Assembly: GCA_910577225.1 (NCBI GenBank)
Contig: CAJTMV010000023.1
Span: forward strand, 1-60,044
Source of the DNA: an uncultured Eubacterium sp.
GTDB lineage: Bacteria > Bacillota > Clostridia > Lachnospirales > Lachnospiraceae
Length of the DNA: 60,044 nt
Reading direction: 5' to 3'
The notes beneath the pieces are model-generated. The model saw nothing but the letters and a program-made list of their open reading frames with translations. It did not search any database and was not told where the DNA came from. The first letter of the stretch is position 1, and each line of letters begins with the position of its first letter. Position numbers and translations under genes: made by a program. Of the stretch, positions 36,710 to 46,109 are shown piece by piece.

Positions 36710-37774
36710 ATGCAGGAAAAGTATTTGATTGGTATGCAGTGCACGGTGAAAGAAGCAATTGAAAAGATGGAACTGGAGCAGATCAAAGCGGTTGTGATTG
36801 TAGATAAGCAAAACCGTGTAGCTGGTTTGTTTTCGAATGGAGATATGAGAACCTTCTTTTTAAGAGGCGGTTCTTTGCATGCCAATATCTGTGACGCCAT
36901 GAACAGACATCCGGTACTATTTCATTCGGAAGAGGAAGTTCGCAAAGAGAGACAGAATACGGTTCGCGTAATTTATCCGATCGTCGATCAGGATACAAAA
37001 ATTATAAGTATTCTGGATGATAACCGTTCGAATTTTAACGGAAAGATCAATGATGCGCTCAAAGATATTCCGCTTGTGATTATGGCTGGAGGAAAAGGAA
37101 CCAGATTATATCCTTATACAAGAATATTACCAAAACCGCTGATTCCGATAGGCGATATTACGATTACGGAGAGAATCATTCATTCTTTTCAAAAATATGG
37201 CTGTCAGGAAGTAATCATGATTCTGAATCACAAAGCGAATATGATCAAAGCCTATATGTCGGAACTGGAGAAAGATTACACGATACAGTTTGCGGAGGAA
37301 AAAGAGTTTCTTGGAACAGCGGGAGGACTAAAGTTAATTGAACATCAGGTGCATTCCACATTTTTTCTCTCTAACTGCGATATTCTGATCGATGCTGATC
37401 TGGAATGTATTTACAAAACACATAAAGCGAAAGGAAACAGGATTACATTTGTCTGCTCCGTGAAAGACGTTGTGATTCCGTATGGGGTGGTAGAAACCGA
37501 CCAGGACGGAATGATTACACATCTGAAAGAAAAACCGGGATTTTCCTTTTTGATCAATACAGGTTTGTATATGATTGAGCCGGATGTGATGCAGGATATT
37601 CAAAAAGGGGAATTTATTCATCTGCCGGATCTGGCGCAGCGATATCTGGATCGGGGAGAGAAAGTCGGAGTATTTCCCATATCCGAAAAAGCATGGATGG
37701 ATATGGGACAGTTTCAGGAGATGGACAATATGATAAAGACACTGGGATTACAGGCAGAGGATAGTATGGGATGA
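36710..37774 (+). CDS. CBS-domain sugar-1-phosphate nucleotidyltransferase (PtmE-like)
   Basis: 354 residues. Residues 1-115 are a CBS pair (VKEAIEKMELEQIKAVVIVD, GLFSNGDMR, YPIVDQD). From about 122 comes a nucleotidyltransferase (MAGGKGTRLYPYTRILPKPL, FLSNCDILIDADL). This is the architecture of Campylobacter PtmE, which makes GDP-glucosamine for legionaminic acid. That parallels the LegB and LegC genes further down. Overlaps the next GT2 gene by 4 nt. Confidence 0.85.
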   Translation: MQEKYLIGMQCTVKEAIEKMELEQIKAVVIVDKQNRVAGLFSNGDMRTFFLRGGSLHANICDAMNRHPVLFHSEEEVRKERQNTVRVIYPIVDQDTKIISILDDNRSNFNGKINDALKDIPLVIMAGGKGTRLYPYTRILPKPLIPIGDITITERIIHSFQKYGCQEVIMILNHKANMIKAYMSELEKDYTIQFAEEKEFLGTAGGLKLIEHQVHSTFFLSNCDILIDADLECIYKTHKAKGNRITFVCSVKDVVIPYGVVETDQDGMITHLKEKPGFSFLINTGLYMIEPDVMQDIQKGEFIHLPDLAQRYLDRGEKVGVFPISEKAWMDMGQFQEMDNMIKTLGLQAEDSMG

Positions 37775-38724
37775 AAAAAATAAGTTTATTTACCCCCTGT
37801 TTTAACGAAGAAGAAAATCTGTATGAACTATATGCCAGGGTAACGGCAGTGATGGAACAGCTTACAGAATATGAGTATGAATATATCTTTATTGATAACT
37901 GCTCCAAAGATCAGACGCCTTGTATTTTAAGAACGATCGCTTCAAGGGATGCGAGGGTAAAAGTAATTTTTAATCTGAAAAATTTTGGGCCGTCACGTTC
38001 CGGGAGCTATGGTTTTTTTCAGACAAGCGGAGATGCATCGATCTGTTTTGCCTGTGATTTTCAGGATCCGCCAGAGCTGATTCCTGAATTTATCAGACAA
38101 TGGGAGCAGGGCAGTAAAGTTGTATGGGGAAAGAAGAAAGGCAGCGCAGAAAACAAAGTAATGTATGCCGTGCGCTGTCTGTATTATAAAATCATTAAAG
38201 GAATGTCGGAAAATGAACAGTATGAGAACGTAACGGGCTTTGGCCTGTATGACAGGGAAGTCGTGGAGCTGTTAAAACAATATGCCGGACCGTCGCCGAA
38301 TTTTCGGAACATGATATCCGAATTTGGGTATCCGGTTGCGTTTGTGGAATATTATCAGCCAGCCCGTAAAGCGGGGCATTCCAGTTACAATCTGTTCAGA
38401 TATATGAATGTGGCGCTGAATGATATGGTAAATACATCCAGACTTCCGCTGCGAATAGCGACCTGTTTTGGAGCGGCTGTCGCTGCGGTCAGTCTGGCTG
38501 TCGCGATCTACTATGTCGTTATGAAGATTTTGTACTGGGACAGCTACGATATCGGAATGGCAACGCTGGCGGTCGGTTTGTTTTTTTTCAGTGCGGTTCA
38601 GATTATGTTTGCAGGTATCGCAGGCGAATATATTGGAGAAATATTATCAAGGATGAGTGACAAACCGCTGGTGGTTGAGAAAGAACGTCTGAATTTTGAA
38701 GAAGACGACAGGGAGGAAGCGTAA
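37771..38724 (+). CDS. GT2 glycosyltransferase, polyprenyl-phosphate type (DPM1/ArnC-like)
   Basis: 317 residues. SLFTPCFNEEENLYELYARV, FIDNCSKDQT and FACDFQDPPELI match enzymes that charge polyprenyl phosphate with a sugar. Two C-terminal membrane segments lie around residues 228-285. Its product could feed the GT39-like protein encoded at 25460. Confidence 0.87.
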   Translation: MKKISLFTPCFNEEENLYELYARVTAVMEQLTEYEYEYIFIDNCSKDQTPCILRTIASRDARVKVIFNLKNFGPSRSGSYGFFQTSGDASICFACDFQDPPELIPEFIRQWEQGSKVVWGKKKGSAENKVMYAVRCLYYKIIKGMSENEQYENVTGFGLYDREVVELLKQYAGPSPNFRNMISEFGYPVAFVEYYQPARKAGHSSYNLFRYMNVALNDMVNTSRLPLRIATCFGAAVAAVSLAVAIYYVVMKILYWDSYDIGMATLAVGLFFFSAVQIMFAGIAGEYIGEILSRMSDKPLVVEKERLNFEEDDREEA

Positions 38725-39419
38725 TGCAATTGTCAATATCCGAACAGGAGCTTAAAAGCTATCTGAAAAATCAGCTTTCGTTATTTTTTCCGGACCGGTA
38801 TGGGATGGAAGGAAAAGATGTCGATCAGGCGTTCAGACTTTCGCTGGAACGACTGGAAAACTGTTTTTCCTATCTTACGTTTCCAGCATATTGTAACGAC
38901 AGCGGACAGACTTTTTTTTCGCATCTGCACGCAGATCAGTATGCGCAGTTTTTATATTATTTTTCCAACAGCCTTTGGAAGATTTCGCAGAACCGGCCGG
39001 TTTGCGACAAGCTGATGTATTTAAACCGGTTGCTGCATAACGTTTTCTTTTCGTATAAAGGCAATCTGCCGGATATTTTTTTCCTGGGACATCCGTCTGG
39101 TACAATTTTAGGCAATGCAGTCTATGATAATTATCTTGTTGTATTTCAGAATGTGACGGTGAATACCGGTGCGGATCAAAGCGGAAATCCTGCGCCGGTA
39201 CTTGGAAAGGGGCTGTTTCTGGGAGCCGGCGCCAAAATTATCGGAAACAGAAAAATAGGCGACAGAGTCTCAATTGGTGTGGATGCGGTTGTTTATGACC
39301 AGGAGATTGCAGATGATCAGGTGGTGATCAGAAACAAATACGGTGAGATTCAGATTTCGGACAGAAAGAAGTCCTGCTGTATGGCGCAAAATTATTTCAG
39401 GGTAACGATTGAATCGTAA
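38724..39419 (+). CDS. hexapeptide acyltransferase, serine O-acetyltransferase-like
   Basis: 231 residues. The N-terminal 110 residues are helical and not recognisable. The C-terminal half is a left-handed beta-helix (FFLGHPSGTILGNAVYDNYL, LGKGLFLGAGAKIIG, GDRVSIGVDAVV). The name reflects fold only; in this context it probably O-acetylates a sugar. It abuts the GT2 (TAATG). Confidence 0.75.
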   Translation: MQLSISEQELKSYLKNQLSLFFPDRYGMEGKDVDQAFRLSLERLENCFSYLTFPAYCNDSGQTFFSHLHADQYAQFLYYFSNSLWKISQNRPVCDKLMYLNRLLHNVFFSYKGNLPDIFFLGHPSGTILGNAVYDNYLVVFQNVTVNTGADQSGNPAPVLGKGLFLGAGAKIIGNRKIGDRVSIGVDAVVYDQEIADDQVVIRNKYGEIQISDRKKSCCMAQNYFRVTIES

Positions 39420-39451
39420 CATACACGGACCGGATATATGGGAGAATCTAT

Positions 39452-40406
39452 ATGATGAAAGTAATTATAACAGGTGCGAACGGATTTATTGGAAAGCATC
39501 TGATCAAAAAACTTCTGTCTGAAAATATGGAAATATTTGCAGTTGTTCGTACAAAACCGGAGACAGAGGCTGGATGTATTGGGAAAATACACTGGATAGA
39601 AGGAGACTTGTACGAAGACCCTGGTATTGTAATAGAAACATTAAAGGAATGCGGCGCAGAAAATGCAGACTGTTTTTATCACCTTGCATGGAATGGAGTT
39701 GCGGCCTGTGACAAGAATGACAGTAAAGTACAGATGACGAATATTACGATTAGTATGAATGCTATTTCTGTTTGCAAGAATGTGTATTGTAAAAGATTTG
39801 TATATCCGGGATCTGTAAGCGAATATGCAGGTCTGGACGGTATTATCCATGAAAAAAGCATACCGTCGCCAGCAGATATTTATGGAGCAGTGAAAACCGC
39901 AGTACGAAATCTGATAACGATGAAAGCGATATTAGAACAGATCGATATATTAAATGTGATCCTGTGCAGTATTTATGGAGAGGGCCGGTGTGATGACAAT
40001 GTAATCTCCTATACGATTAAAAAGCTGTTACGGGGCGAAAGTCCCCAATATGGAAACCTGCAACAGATGTGGGATTTTTTGCACGTGGATGATGCAGCGA
40101 ATGCGTTATTTCTGATTGGTTCAGGGATAAGAGAGTGGGGGGGGGGCAGGAGCAAGAACTTATACTGTTGGCAGCGGCGTTTACCGGCATTTATATGAAT
40201 ACATTGAAACAATTCATAACATGATTAATCCGCAATTACCTTTGGGAATAGGCATACTTGGAAATAAATATGAAAACGTGTTAAGTTCCTGTGTGAATAC
40301 GTTTCAGCTGCAAAAGGATACTGGATTTTTACCAAAAATGTCTTTTGAAGAGGGAATCTTAAGAACGATTACTTATTTTAGGGAGAATATGTCTTATGAA
40401 ACTTGA
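39452..40406 (+). pseudogene. NAD-dependent sugar epimerase/reductase, out of frame at a G10 tract
   Basis: Residues 1-230 form an extended SDR (GANGFIGKHL, YPGSVSEYAG, IYGAVK). At 40137-40146 ten G residues shift the frame, and the protein ends at 40198 with unrelated residues. In the next frame the family continues: ARTYTVGSGVYRHLYEYIET and GFLPKMSFEEGILRTITYF to a stop at 40406, which overlaps the next gene as normal. With nine G residues the gene would read through to a 317-residue protein. I regard it as a phase-variable gene in the OFF state rather than a dead gene. The function is a sugar epimerase or reductase. Confidence 0.85.
40137..40146 (+). repeat. poly-G tract (G10), probable phase-variation switch
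   Basis: Ten consecutive G residues followed by CAGGAGCA, inside the coding sequence of a sugar epimerase. Apart from the G9 tract at 51260, the longest other plus-strand G run I noticed is five. Slipped-strand mispairing at such tracts is an established switching mechanism in other bacteria. Confidence 0.85.
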
Positions 40407-41421
40407 TATTTTATATCAGTCCAGTACTTCTTATGCGATCCCTGCCGCAGTGTCGCTCTGTTCTTTGTTTGAAAATAATAAAGACATTACTCTGCTGCAG
40501 GTATGGTTTGTGGATGCAGGACTGACCGGGCAGGATCGGATGTATCTGAAAAAACTTGCTGCCAGATACGGCAGAAACATAGAGTTTCTTACTAACGAAA
40601 GCGTTGATGAAATGTTGTCTGAGGCAGGAGTGGAATTGTGGAGCGGGTCATACGCGACGTTTTATAAATTGTTTATCTGGAACAGGTTCCAGGAGACGGA
40701 CCGTGTTTTATATATCGATGCAGATACGCTTGTGTTAGGTTCTCTGGCGGGCATGTGTAATTTTGAAATGGAAAACTATGCATGCGCTATGGCGGCCGGT
40801 GCCATGACAGGAACTGTAAAAGATTTTTTAGGCGTGGAGGATTATTTTAACGCAGGCGTCATTTTATTTAATCTGGATTATTGGAAAAAGAATCATACAG
40901 ATAAAGACTTTCTGGAGGTTGTAAAAAGCGAAAGATGTAGCAGATACACCGTAGTTGGTGATGAATCTTTAATCAATTATGTACTGAAAGGAAAAATAAA
41001 AAAACTTCCGTTAAAGTACAATTTTGAATCCTCCTGGTGGCTTTGGGGATGGAATCGCAAATTAGATAACAGACTTGGATGGAATGCGGCACACAGGCGT
41101 TATTATTCCGATCATGAGATTGCAAACGCAAAAGACAAGCCATGTATCGCACATTATGTGGACCTGACAACCGGACGTCCCTGGGACGTTAAAAATGATA
41201 ACTTATTTCGTGAAGAATTTGAACAATATTGCAGGATTGTGAAACCATGGAAGAACATGGATTTTGCCATGCGTGGCATGGGTGGAAATCATAAACTGGC
41301 GATTTTGCTGAAATATTTTGTAAAGAAAGGAATGCCATTTTCCATACGAAGCAGACTGGGTTTTTATCAGCATGACCTGGCATGGAAAAAGAAATTACAA
41401 AAAATAAAATGTGGTAAATAA
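40396..41421 (+). CDS. GT8-family glycosyltransferase
   Basis: 341 residues. LDILYQSSTSYAIPAAVSLC opens the GT8 family, VLYIDADTLVLG is the DxD, and FNAGVILFNLDYWK is the acceptor-binding block. HYVD near residue 255 fits the C-terminal metal-binding His. It adds a sugar with retention. It overlaps the 3' end of the phase-variable epimerase, so its translation may be affected by the frame upstream. Confidence 0.87.
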   Translation: MKLDILYQSSTSYAIPAAVSLCSLFENNKDITLLQVWFVDAGLTGQDRMYLKKLAARYGRNIEFLTNESVDEMLSEAGVELWSGSYATFYKLFIWNRFQETDRVLYIDADTLVLGSLAGMCNFEMENYACAMAAGAMTGTVKDFLGVEDYFNAGVILFNLDYWKKNHTDKDFLEVVKSERCSRYTVVGDESLINYVLKGKIKKLPLKYNFESSWWLWGWNRKLDNRLGWNAAHRRYYSDHEIANAKDKPCIAHYVDLTTGRPWDVKNDNLFREEFEQYCRIVKPWKNMDFAMRGMGGNHKLAILLKYFVKKGMPFSIRSRLGFYQHDLAWKKKLQKIKCGK

Positions 41422-41422
41422 C

Positions 41423-42691
41423 ATGGAGTTTTTCAAAAACAGGATTTTTAATGCAGATATGGATATACAGCGCGCAGCATTTATCTGGAATATGTTTGCG
41501 GGACTGACAAGCGCTTTGGAGTCCGTACTGTTTTCCATGATAGTGACAAGATGGATAGGTTTATCCGGTGCAGGTATGGTAACGATAGGTTTTGCAGCCG
41601 GCAATCTGATGGCGACGATTGGAAAGTATGGGGTTCGGACATTTCAGGTTACGGATAGTAAGGAGGAATATGCGTTTGCATCGTATCTGTGTGCCAGAAT
41701 AGTTACCATTGGTCTGATGGCGGCTGTAAGTGTGATCTATATTTTAAACGGCTACGGGAACAACGGATATTCGGTCTATAAAACAATCGTGGTTGCCATG
41801 CTGTGTCTTAAATTTGTAATAGAGGCTTTGGACGATGTTTTTGCTGGAGAATGTCAGAGAAGAGGGAGGCTGGATGCAGCATCACGTATATTTGTAATCA
41901 GAAGCGTTCATTTTATGGCAGTATTTGCCGGTGTTTTATTTTGGAGCCGTCATCTGGTATTTTCGATTGGCTGTGCGCTGACAGTGTCGATATTCCTTGA
42001 GTTTTTTCTGTTAAAGACGGTGATATCCGTGATGGAGCTGACGTTGTGGAAACAGGATTTTCGGCCGGTCAGGGAGATACTTGCAAAATGTTTTCCGTTA
42101 TGTTTAAGCGCGTTTTGTTTCTTCTATCTTACAAACGCACCCAAATATGCCATCGACGCCGTGATGAGTGATGAGGTGCAGGCATGCTACAGCTTTATCG
42201 CTTTTCCTGTTTTTGCCATCGAGCTTTTAAACAATTTTATTTACCAGCCATCTCTCGTACGTCTGGCGGATGACTGGAACCAGAAACATTACCGGAGCGT
42301 CTGGCAGAGAATACACAGGCAGCTGCTTATGATTTTTGGACTGACGTCCATGGCTGTGTGCGGCGGATACCTGTGTGGAATACCTGTGCTGTCGGCAGTT
42401 TTTGCAACAGATCTGACAGATTATAAAAAAGAAATGCTGATATTGCTGTGTGGCGGGGGATTATTAGCGGTTATTGGATATTTATCAGTCATACTGGTTA
42501 CGACAAGACATGCCGTATTTTTAATCAGCGGATATGCAGCTGTCTCAGTACTTTCTTCCTTATTATACAAAGACGTCATGATCAGTTACGGTGTGGAAGG
42601 AGGCGTCATTTTGTATTGTCTGCTGTGCCTTGCCCTGATTTTATATGAATATACCGTGACGGTAGTTATTTTTCGAAAGGAATGTAGATGA
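41423..42691 (+). CDS. polysaccharide flippase (Wzx/MOP-type)
   Basis: 422 residues, about 12 membrane segments. An internal phrase FIWNMFAGLTSALESVLFSM is typical of MOP-family flippases. ATG 41423 is used because it follows the GT8 stop by 1 nt; a GTG at 41411 is an alternative. It flips an undecaprenyl-linked repeat unit. Its presence beside a Wzm/Wzt exporter suggests two glycans. No Wzy polymerase is clear. Confidence 0.82.
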   Translation: MEFFKNRIFNADMDIQRAAFIWNMFAGLTSALESVLFSMIVTRWIGLSGAGMVTIGFAAGNLMATIGKYGVRTFQVTDSKEEYAFASYLCARIVTIGLMAAVSVIYILNGYGNNGYSVYKTIVVAMLCLKFVIEALDDVFAGECQRRGRLDAASRIFVIRSVHFMAVFAGVLFWSRHLVFSIGCALTVSIFLEFFLLKTVISVMELTLWKQDFRPVREILAKCFPLCLSAFCFFYLTNAPKYAIDAVMSDEVQACYSFIAFPVFAIELLNNFIYQPSLVRLADDWNQKHYRSVWQRIHRQLLMIFGLTSMAVCGGYLCGIPVLSAVFATDLTDYKKEMLILLCGGGLLAVIGYLSVILVTTRHAVFLISGYAAVSVLSSLLYKDVMISYGVEGGVILYCLLCLALILYEYTVTVVIFRKECR

Positions 42692-43674
42692 AAATGGAAA
42701 AAATATTAGTAACTGGTGCCGAAGGCTTTATCGGCAGCCATTTGGTGGAATTATTACTGGAAGAAGGATACGAGGTAAAGGCATTTGTACTTTATAATTC
42801 TTTTAATACCTGGGGATGGCTGGATACGTTTCCGAAAGAAAAGCTGGAGCAGATAGAGATATTTACAGGTGATATCAGGGACCCAAACGCAGTCAGACAG
42901 GCGGTTTGCGGTGTGGACGCTGTATTTCATTTAGCGGCTCTGATTGCGATTCCATATAGTTATGTCGCACCGGATACTTATGTAGATACCAATATAAAAG
43001 GAACGCTGAACGTATTACAGGCATCAGGAGAATCTGGTCTGAAAAGAGTACTCGTAACTTCTACTTCCGAGGTGTATGGCACTGCGCGGTATGTTCCAAT
43101 GGATGAAAATCATCCGTTTCAGGGGCAGTCTCCGTATGCCGCCTCCAAGATTGGTGCAGACCGGATGGCGGAGGCTTTTTATCGTAGTTTTGAACTGCCG
43201 GTTACAATTGTACGTCCGTTTAATACGTATGGACCGAGGCAGTCAGCCAGGGCAGTGATTCCGACAATTATTACGCAATTGCTGGCAGGTATGAAAGAAA
43301 TCAGACTGGGATCTTTGTCACCTTCCAGGGATTTTAATTATGTAAAAGATACCGTACGCGGCTTTTTAGAGATTTATCGATCCGATCGCACCATTGGAGA
43401 AGAGATCAACATTGCATCTCAAAAAGAAATATCCATCGGACAGGCAGCGGCTGAACTGATCCGGCAGATTGCTCCGCAGGCACAGATTATATGTGACGAA
43501 AAGCGTCTGCGTCCGGCAAAAAGTGAAGTGGAACGTTTGCTGGGCAGTAATCAGAAACTGCTTGAGCTTACATCGTGGAAACCAGAATATACATTTGAAC
43601 AGGGAATTGCAGAAACGATAGCTTTTTTCCGCAATCACCTGGATAAATATAAAACGGATATTTATAATGTTTAG
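42688..43674 (+). CDS. legB: NAD-dependent 4,6-dehydratase, LegB-type
   Basis: 328 residues. VTGAEGFIGSHLVELLLEEG, TSTSEVYGTARYVPMDENHP, QSPYAASKIGADRMAE and RPFNTYGPRQSARAVIPTII are characteristic of LegB. It oxidises C4 and removes the C6 hydroxyl of a nucleotide-linked N-acetylglucosamine. It overlaps the flippase (ATGA), and LegC is next. Confidence 0.88.
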   Translation: MKMEKILVTGAEGFIGSHLVELLLEEGYEVKAFVLYNSFNTWGWLDTFPKEKLEQIEIFTGDIRDPNAVRQAVCGVDAVFHLAALIAIPYSYVAPDTYVDTNIKGTLNVLQASGESGLKRVLVTSTSEVYGTARYVPMDENHPFQGQSPYAASKIGADRMAEAFYRSFELPVTIVRPFNTYGPRQSARAVIPTIITQLLAGMKEIRLGSLSPSRDFNYVKDTVRGFLEIYRSDRTIGEEINIASQKEISIGQAAAELIRQIAPQAQIICDEKRLRPAKSEVERLLGSNQKLLELTSWKPEYTFEQGIAETIAFFRNHLDKYKTDIYNV

Positions 43675-43685
43675 GGTGTGAAGAT

Positions 43686-44837
43686 ATGATTCCATTATCA
43701 GTACCAAATTTTCAGGGAAACGAATTGAAATATGTCACAGAAGCCGTACGGGAAGGATGGGTGTCCACGGGCGGTTCTTATATTAAAAAAATGGAAGAAC
43801 AGGTGTCGCAATTTTTAAAGATTTCGCATGCGGCGGCCTGTCAGAGCGGGACAGCCGCGCTGCATCTTTCTTTACTGGAATGCGGGGTGCAGGCAGGGGA
43901 GCTGGTCATAGCGCCGACACTGACGTTTATAGCAGCCGTAAATCCGATCCGGTATATAGGCGCAGATCCTGTTTTTATGGACTGCGATGATTCTTTGTGT
44001 ATGGATGCGGACAAACTCGGGCAGTTTTGTGAGTTCGAATGCCGCCTGACACAGGAAGGACTGAAGCATATCGGGACGGGCAAAAGGATTCGTGCAGTCG
44101 TAGTTGTACATGTCTTTGGAAATCTGGCAGATATGGAAGCGATTATGGATGTTGCGGATAAATACCGGCTAAAAGTAGTGGAGGATGCGACGGAAGCATT
44201 GGGAACAAGGTATCGAAAGGGCCGTTTCCAGGACCGCTTCGCAGGTACGATCGGCGATTTTGGGGCATATTCTTTTAATGGGAACAAGATTATTACGACT
44301 GGCGGCGGAGGAATGGTGGTTGCCAAAGATCCGCAAAAGCTGGCGCATATCCGGTATTTGTCCGTTCAGGCCAAAAACGACGGCGGGTTTTACTGTCATG
44401 ATGAGGTAGGATACAACTATCGGATGACAAACGTACAGGCTGCCATAGGAGTCGCGCAGATGGAAATGCTGCCGGAATTTATCAGAAGAAAAAATATGAA
44501 TTATGATCGATATTGCAGTTGTTTGCAAACATTTGAGCGTGGAGAGCTGATGAGATTCCGGGAAGGAACTTATGCAAATAAATGGTTTTATTCTTTACAC
44601 TTATATGAGCGGCATCCGGACAGGAGCAAAATTATATGCGGGTTTGATGAAGCGGGCATACAGACAAGGGCCATATGGGGACTGATTCATATGCAAAAAC
44701 CATATCTGCGCTGCATAACATATCAGATTGAAAAAGCAGAGTATTACAGTGAACATATTATAAATCTGCCATGCAGTACAAATTTGCAGGAACGGCAGAT
44801 TGTGGAAATCTGCGATTACATAAAGAAGAATTTGTAA
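43686..44837 (+). CDS. legC: LegC-type PLP-dependent sugar 4-aminotransferase
   Basis: 383 residues. IPLSVPNFQGNELKYVTEAV and EGWVSTGGSYI are LegC family signatures. FGAYSFNGNKIITTGGGG contains the PLP-binding Lys after the conserved Asn-Gly-Asn. It converts the LegB 4-keto product into a 4-amino sugar. The 4-amino group is the natural acceptor for the acyl enzymes in this locus. Confidence 0.9.
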   Translation: MIPLSVPNFQGNELKYVTEAVREGWVSTGGSYIKKMEEQVSQFLKISHAAACQSGTAALHLSLLECGVQAGELVIAPTLTFIAAVNPIRYIGADPVFMDCDDSLCMDADKLGQFCEFECRLTQEGLKHIGTGKRIRAVVVVHVFGNLADMEAIMDVADKYRLKVVEDATEALGTRYRKGRFQDRFAGTIGDFGAYSFNGNKIITTGGGGMVVAKDPQKLAHIRYLSVQAKNDGGFYCHDEVGYNYRMTNVQAAIGVAQMEMLPEFIRRKNMNYDRYCSCLQTFERGELMRFREGTYANKWFYSLHLYERHPDRSKIICGFDEAGIQTRAIWGLIHMQKPYLRCITYQIEKAEYYSEHIINLPCSTNLQERQIVEICDYIKKNL

Positions 44838-44889
44838 GTATCGGAAAGACTATGACAGGGCAGATGCAGGAAGGTAGAAATGAAATACA

Positions 44890-46107
44890 ATGGATAAAAA
44901 AGTAAGTCTGATCGTACCCGTATACAATGCCGAACCATATCTTGGATATGCAATCACTTCCATACTCAGACAGACGTATGAAAATATAGAGCTTATCCTG
45001 GTAAATGATGGTTCGACGGATCAGTCGCTTAAAATATGTAATAATTATGCGCGGACGGACAGTCGGATCCGGGTCATCGATATGCCAAACAGCGGCGTAA
45101 GCGCCGCTCGTAACAGAGGAATCGAAGAAGCAACTGGCGAGTACATTCAGTTTGCAGATGCAGACGATGTCATTCACAGTAACATGATAAAAAGAATGAC
45201 GGGCGTAATGGACGCATATGAAAAAGATCTGGCTGTCTGCGGTTTTGAAATGATTACGCTGGATGCGGCATATCGGATCATCAACCGGACGTTATGCACA
45301 TCAGATATGCTTGGCAGTGAATGTGTGCTGACAAGAGAAATGTTTTATCAGCATATTGCTTTTATTTTATGGAAAAGCAGCTTGCTGGAATGTTCATGGA
45401 ATAAATTATTTCGCAGAAGGATTGTGGAAGATAATCATATTCGGTTTCCGGAAGAATTATCTTTAGGCGAGGATTTTTGTTTTAATATGAACTATTTTCA
45501 ACATATAAACGGGGTCGTTTTTGTTGCGGATAAATATTATTATTATCTGCAGTCGAATCAGAATTCACTAACAAGACATTATCGGGAGCATTTTTTTGAA
45601 ATTCAGTTATTTTTGGTACAAAGATTTGAACAATTACTTAGAAATAATACTTTGATCAGTATGGAAGAAGAAAAATGGCTGTGTGAGTATATGGCAGAAA
45701 AAACCATCCAGTCTGTTAGAAATCTTTTTTGTGAAGAATGTCAACTGACGCCATTGGAAAAGAAAGTAAAAATTGCAAAGATTGTGAATCATGAATTTGT
45801 ACGAAAAGCGGTATACAGAGCAGAATATCTGCAGCCGGATTTTGTATGGATACGGGAAAAAATGAAATTTTCTGATGTAGCCGGCATTTATGCGTGTATG
45901 GAAGGTTTTTCCGACAAAGGAAACGGAGACGCAACAGATTTCTGTGGTAATGCCGGATGGATGAATCGATGTATGGTTATAATGTGTAATTTCATTTTAA
46001 AGCTGCATTCGTTTCAAAAAGTTGAAAAAGTCAGAAATAGTATACAGCATCGGGGAATAAAAGCAACTATTCAGATAATTTTCAGAAAACCGGGAGGGGA
46101 AAGATAA
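44890..46107 (+). CDS. GT2-family glycosyltransferase
   Basis: 405 residues. SLIVPVYNAEPYLGYAITSI, LVNDGSTDQSLKICNNYA and FADADDVIHS define the GT2 domain, and LSLGEDFCFNMNYF the acceptor side. The last 120 residues are helical and unassigned. It begins the stretch that carries the radical SAM and DUF115 genes. Confidence 0.86.
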   Translation: MDKKVSLIVPVYNAEPYLGYAITSILRQTYENIELILVNDGSTDQSLKICNNYARTDSRIRVIDMPNSGVSAARNRGIEEATGEYIQFADADDVIHSNMIKRMTGVMDAYEKDLAVCGFEMITLDAAYRIINRTLCTSDMLGSECVLTREMFYQHIAFILWKSSLLECSWNKLFRRRIVEDNHIRFPEELSLGEDFCFNMNYFQHINGVVFVADKYYYYLQSNQNSLTRHYREHFFEIQLFLVQRFEQLLRNNTLISMEEEKWLCEYMAEKTIQSVRNLFCEECQLTPLEKKVKIAKIVNHEFVRKAVYRAEYLQPDFVWIREKMKFSDVAGIYACMEGFSDKGNGDATDFCGNAGWMNRCMVIMCNFILKLHSFQKVEKVRNSIQHRGIKATIQIIFRKPGGER

Positions 46108-46109
46108 AA

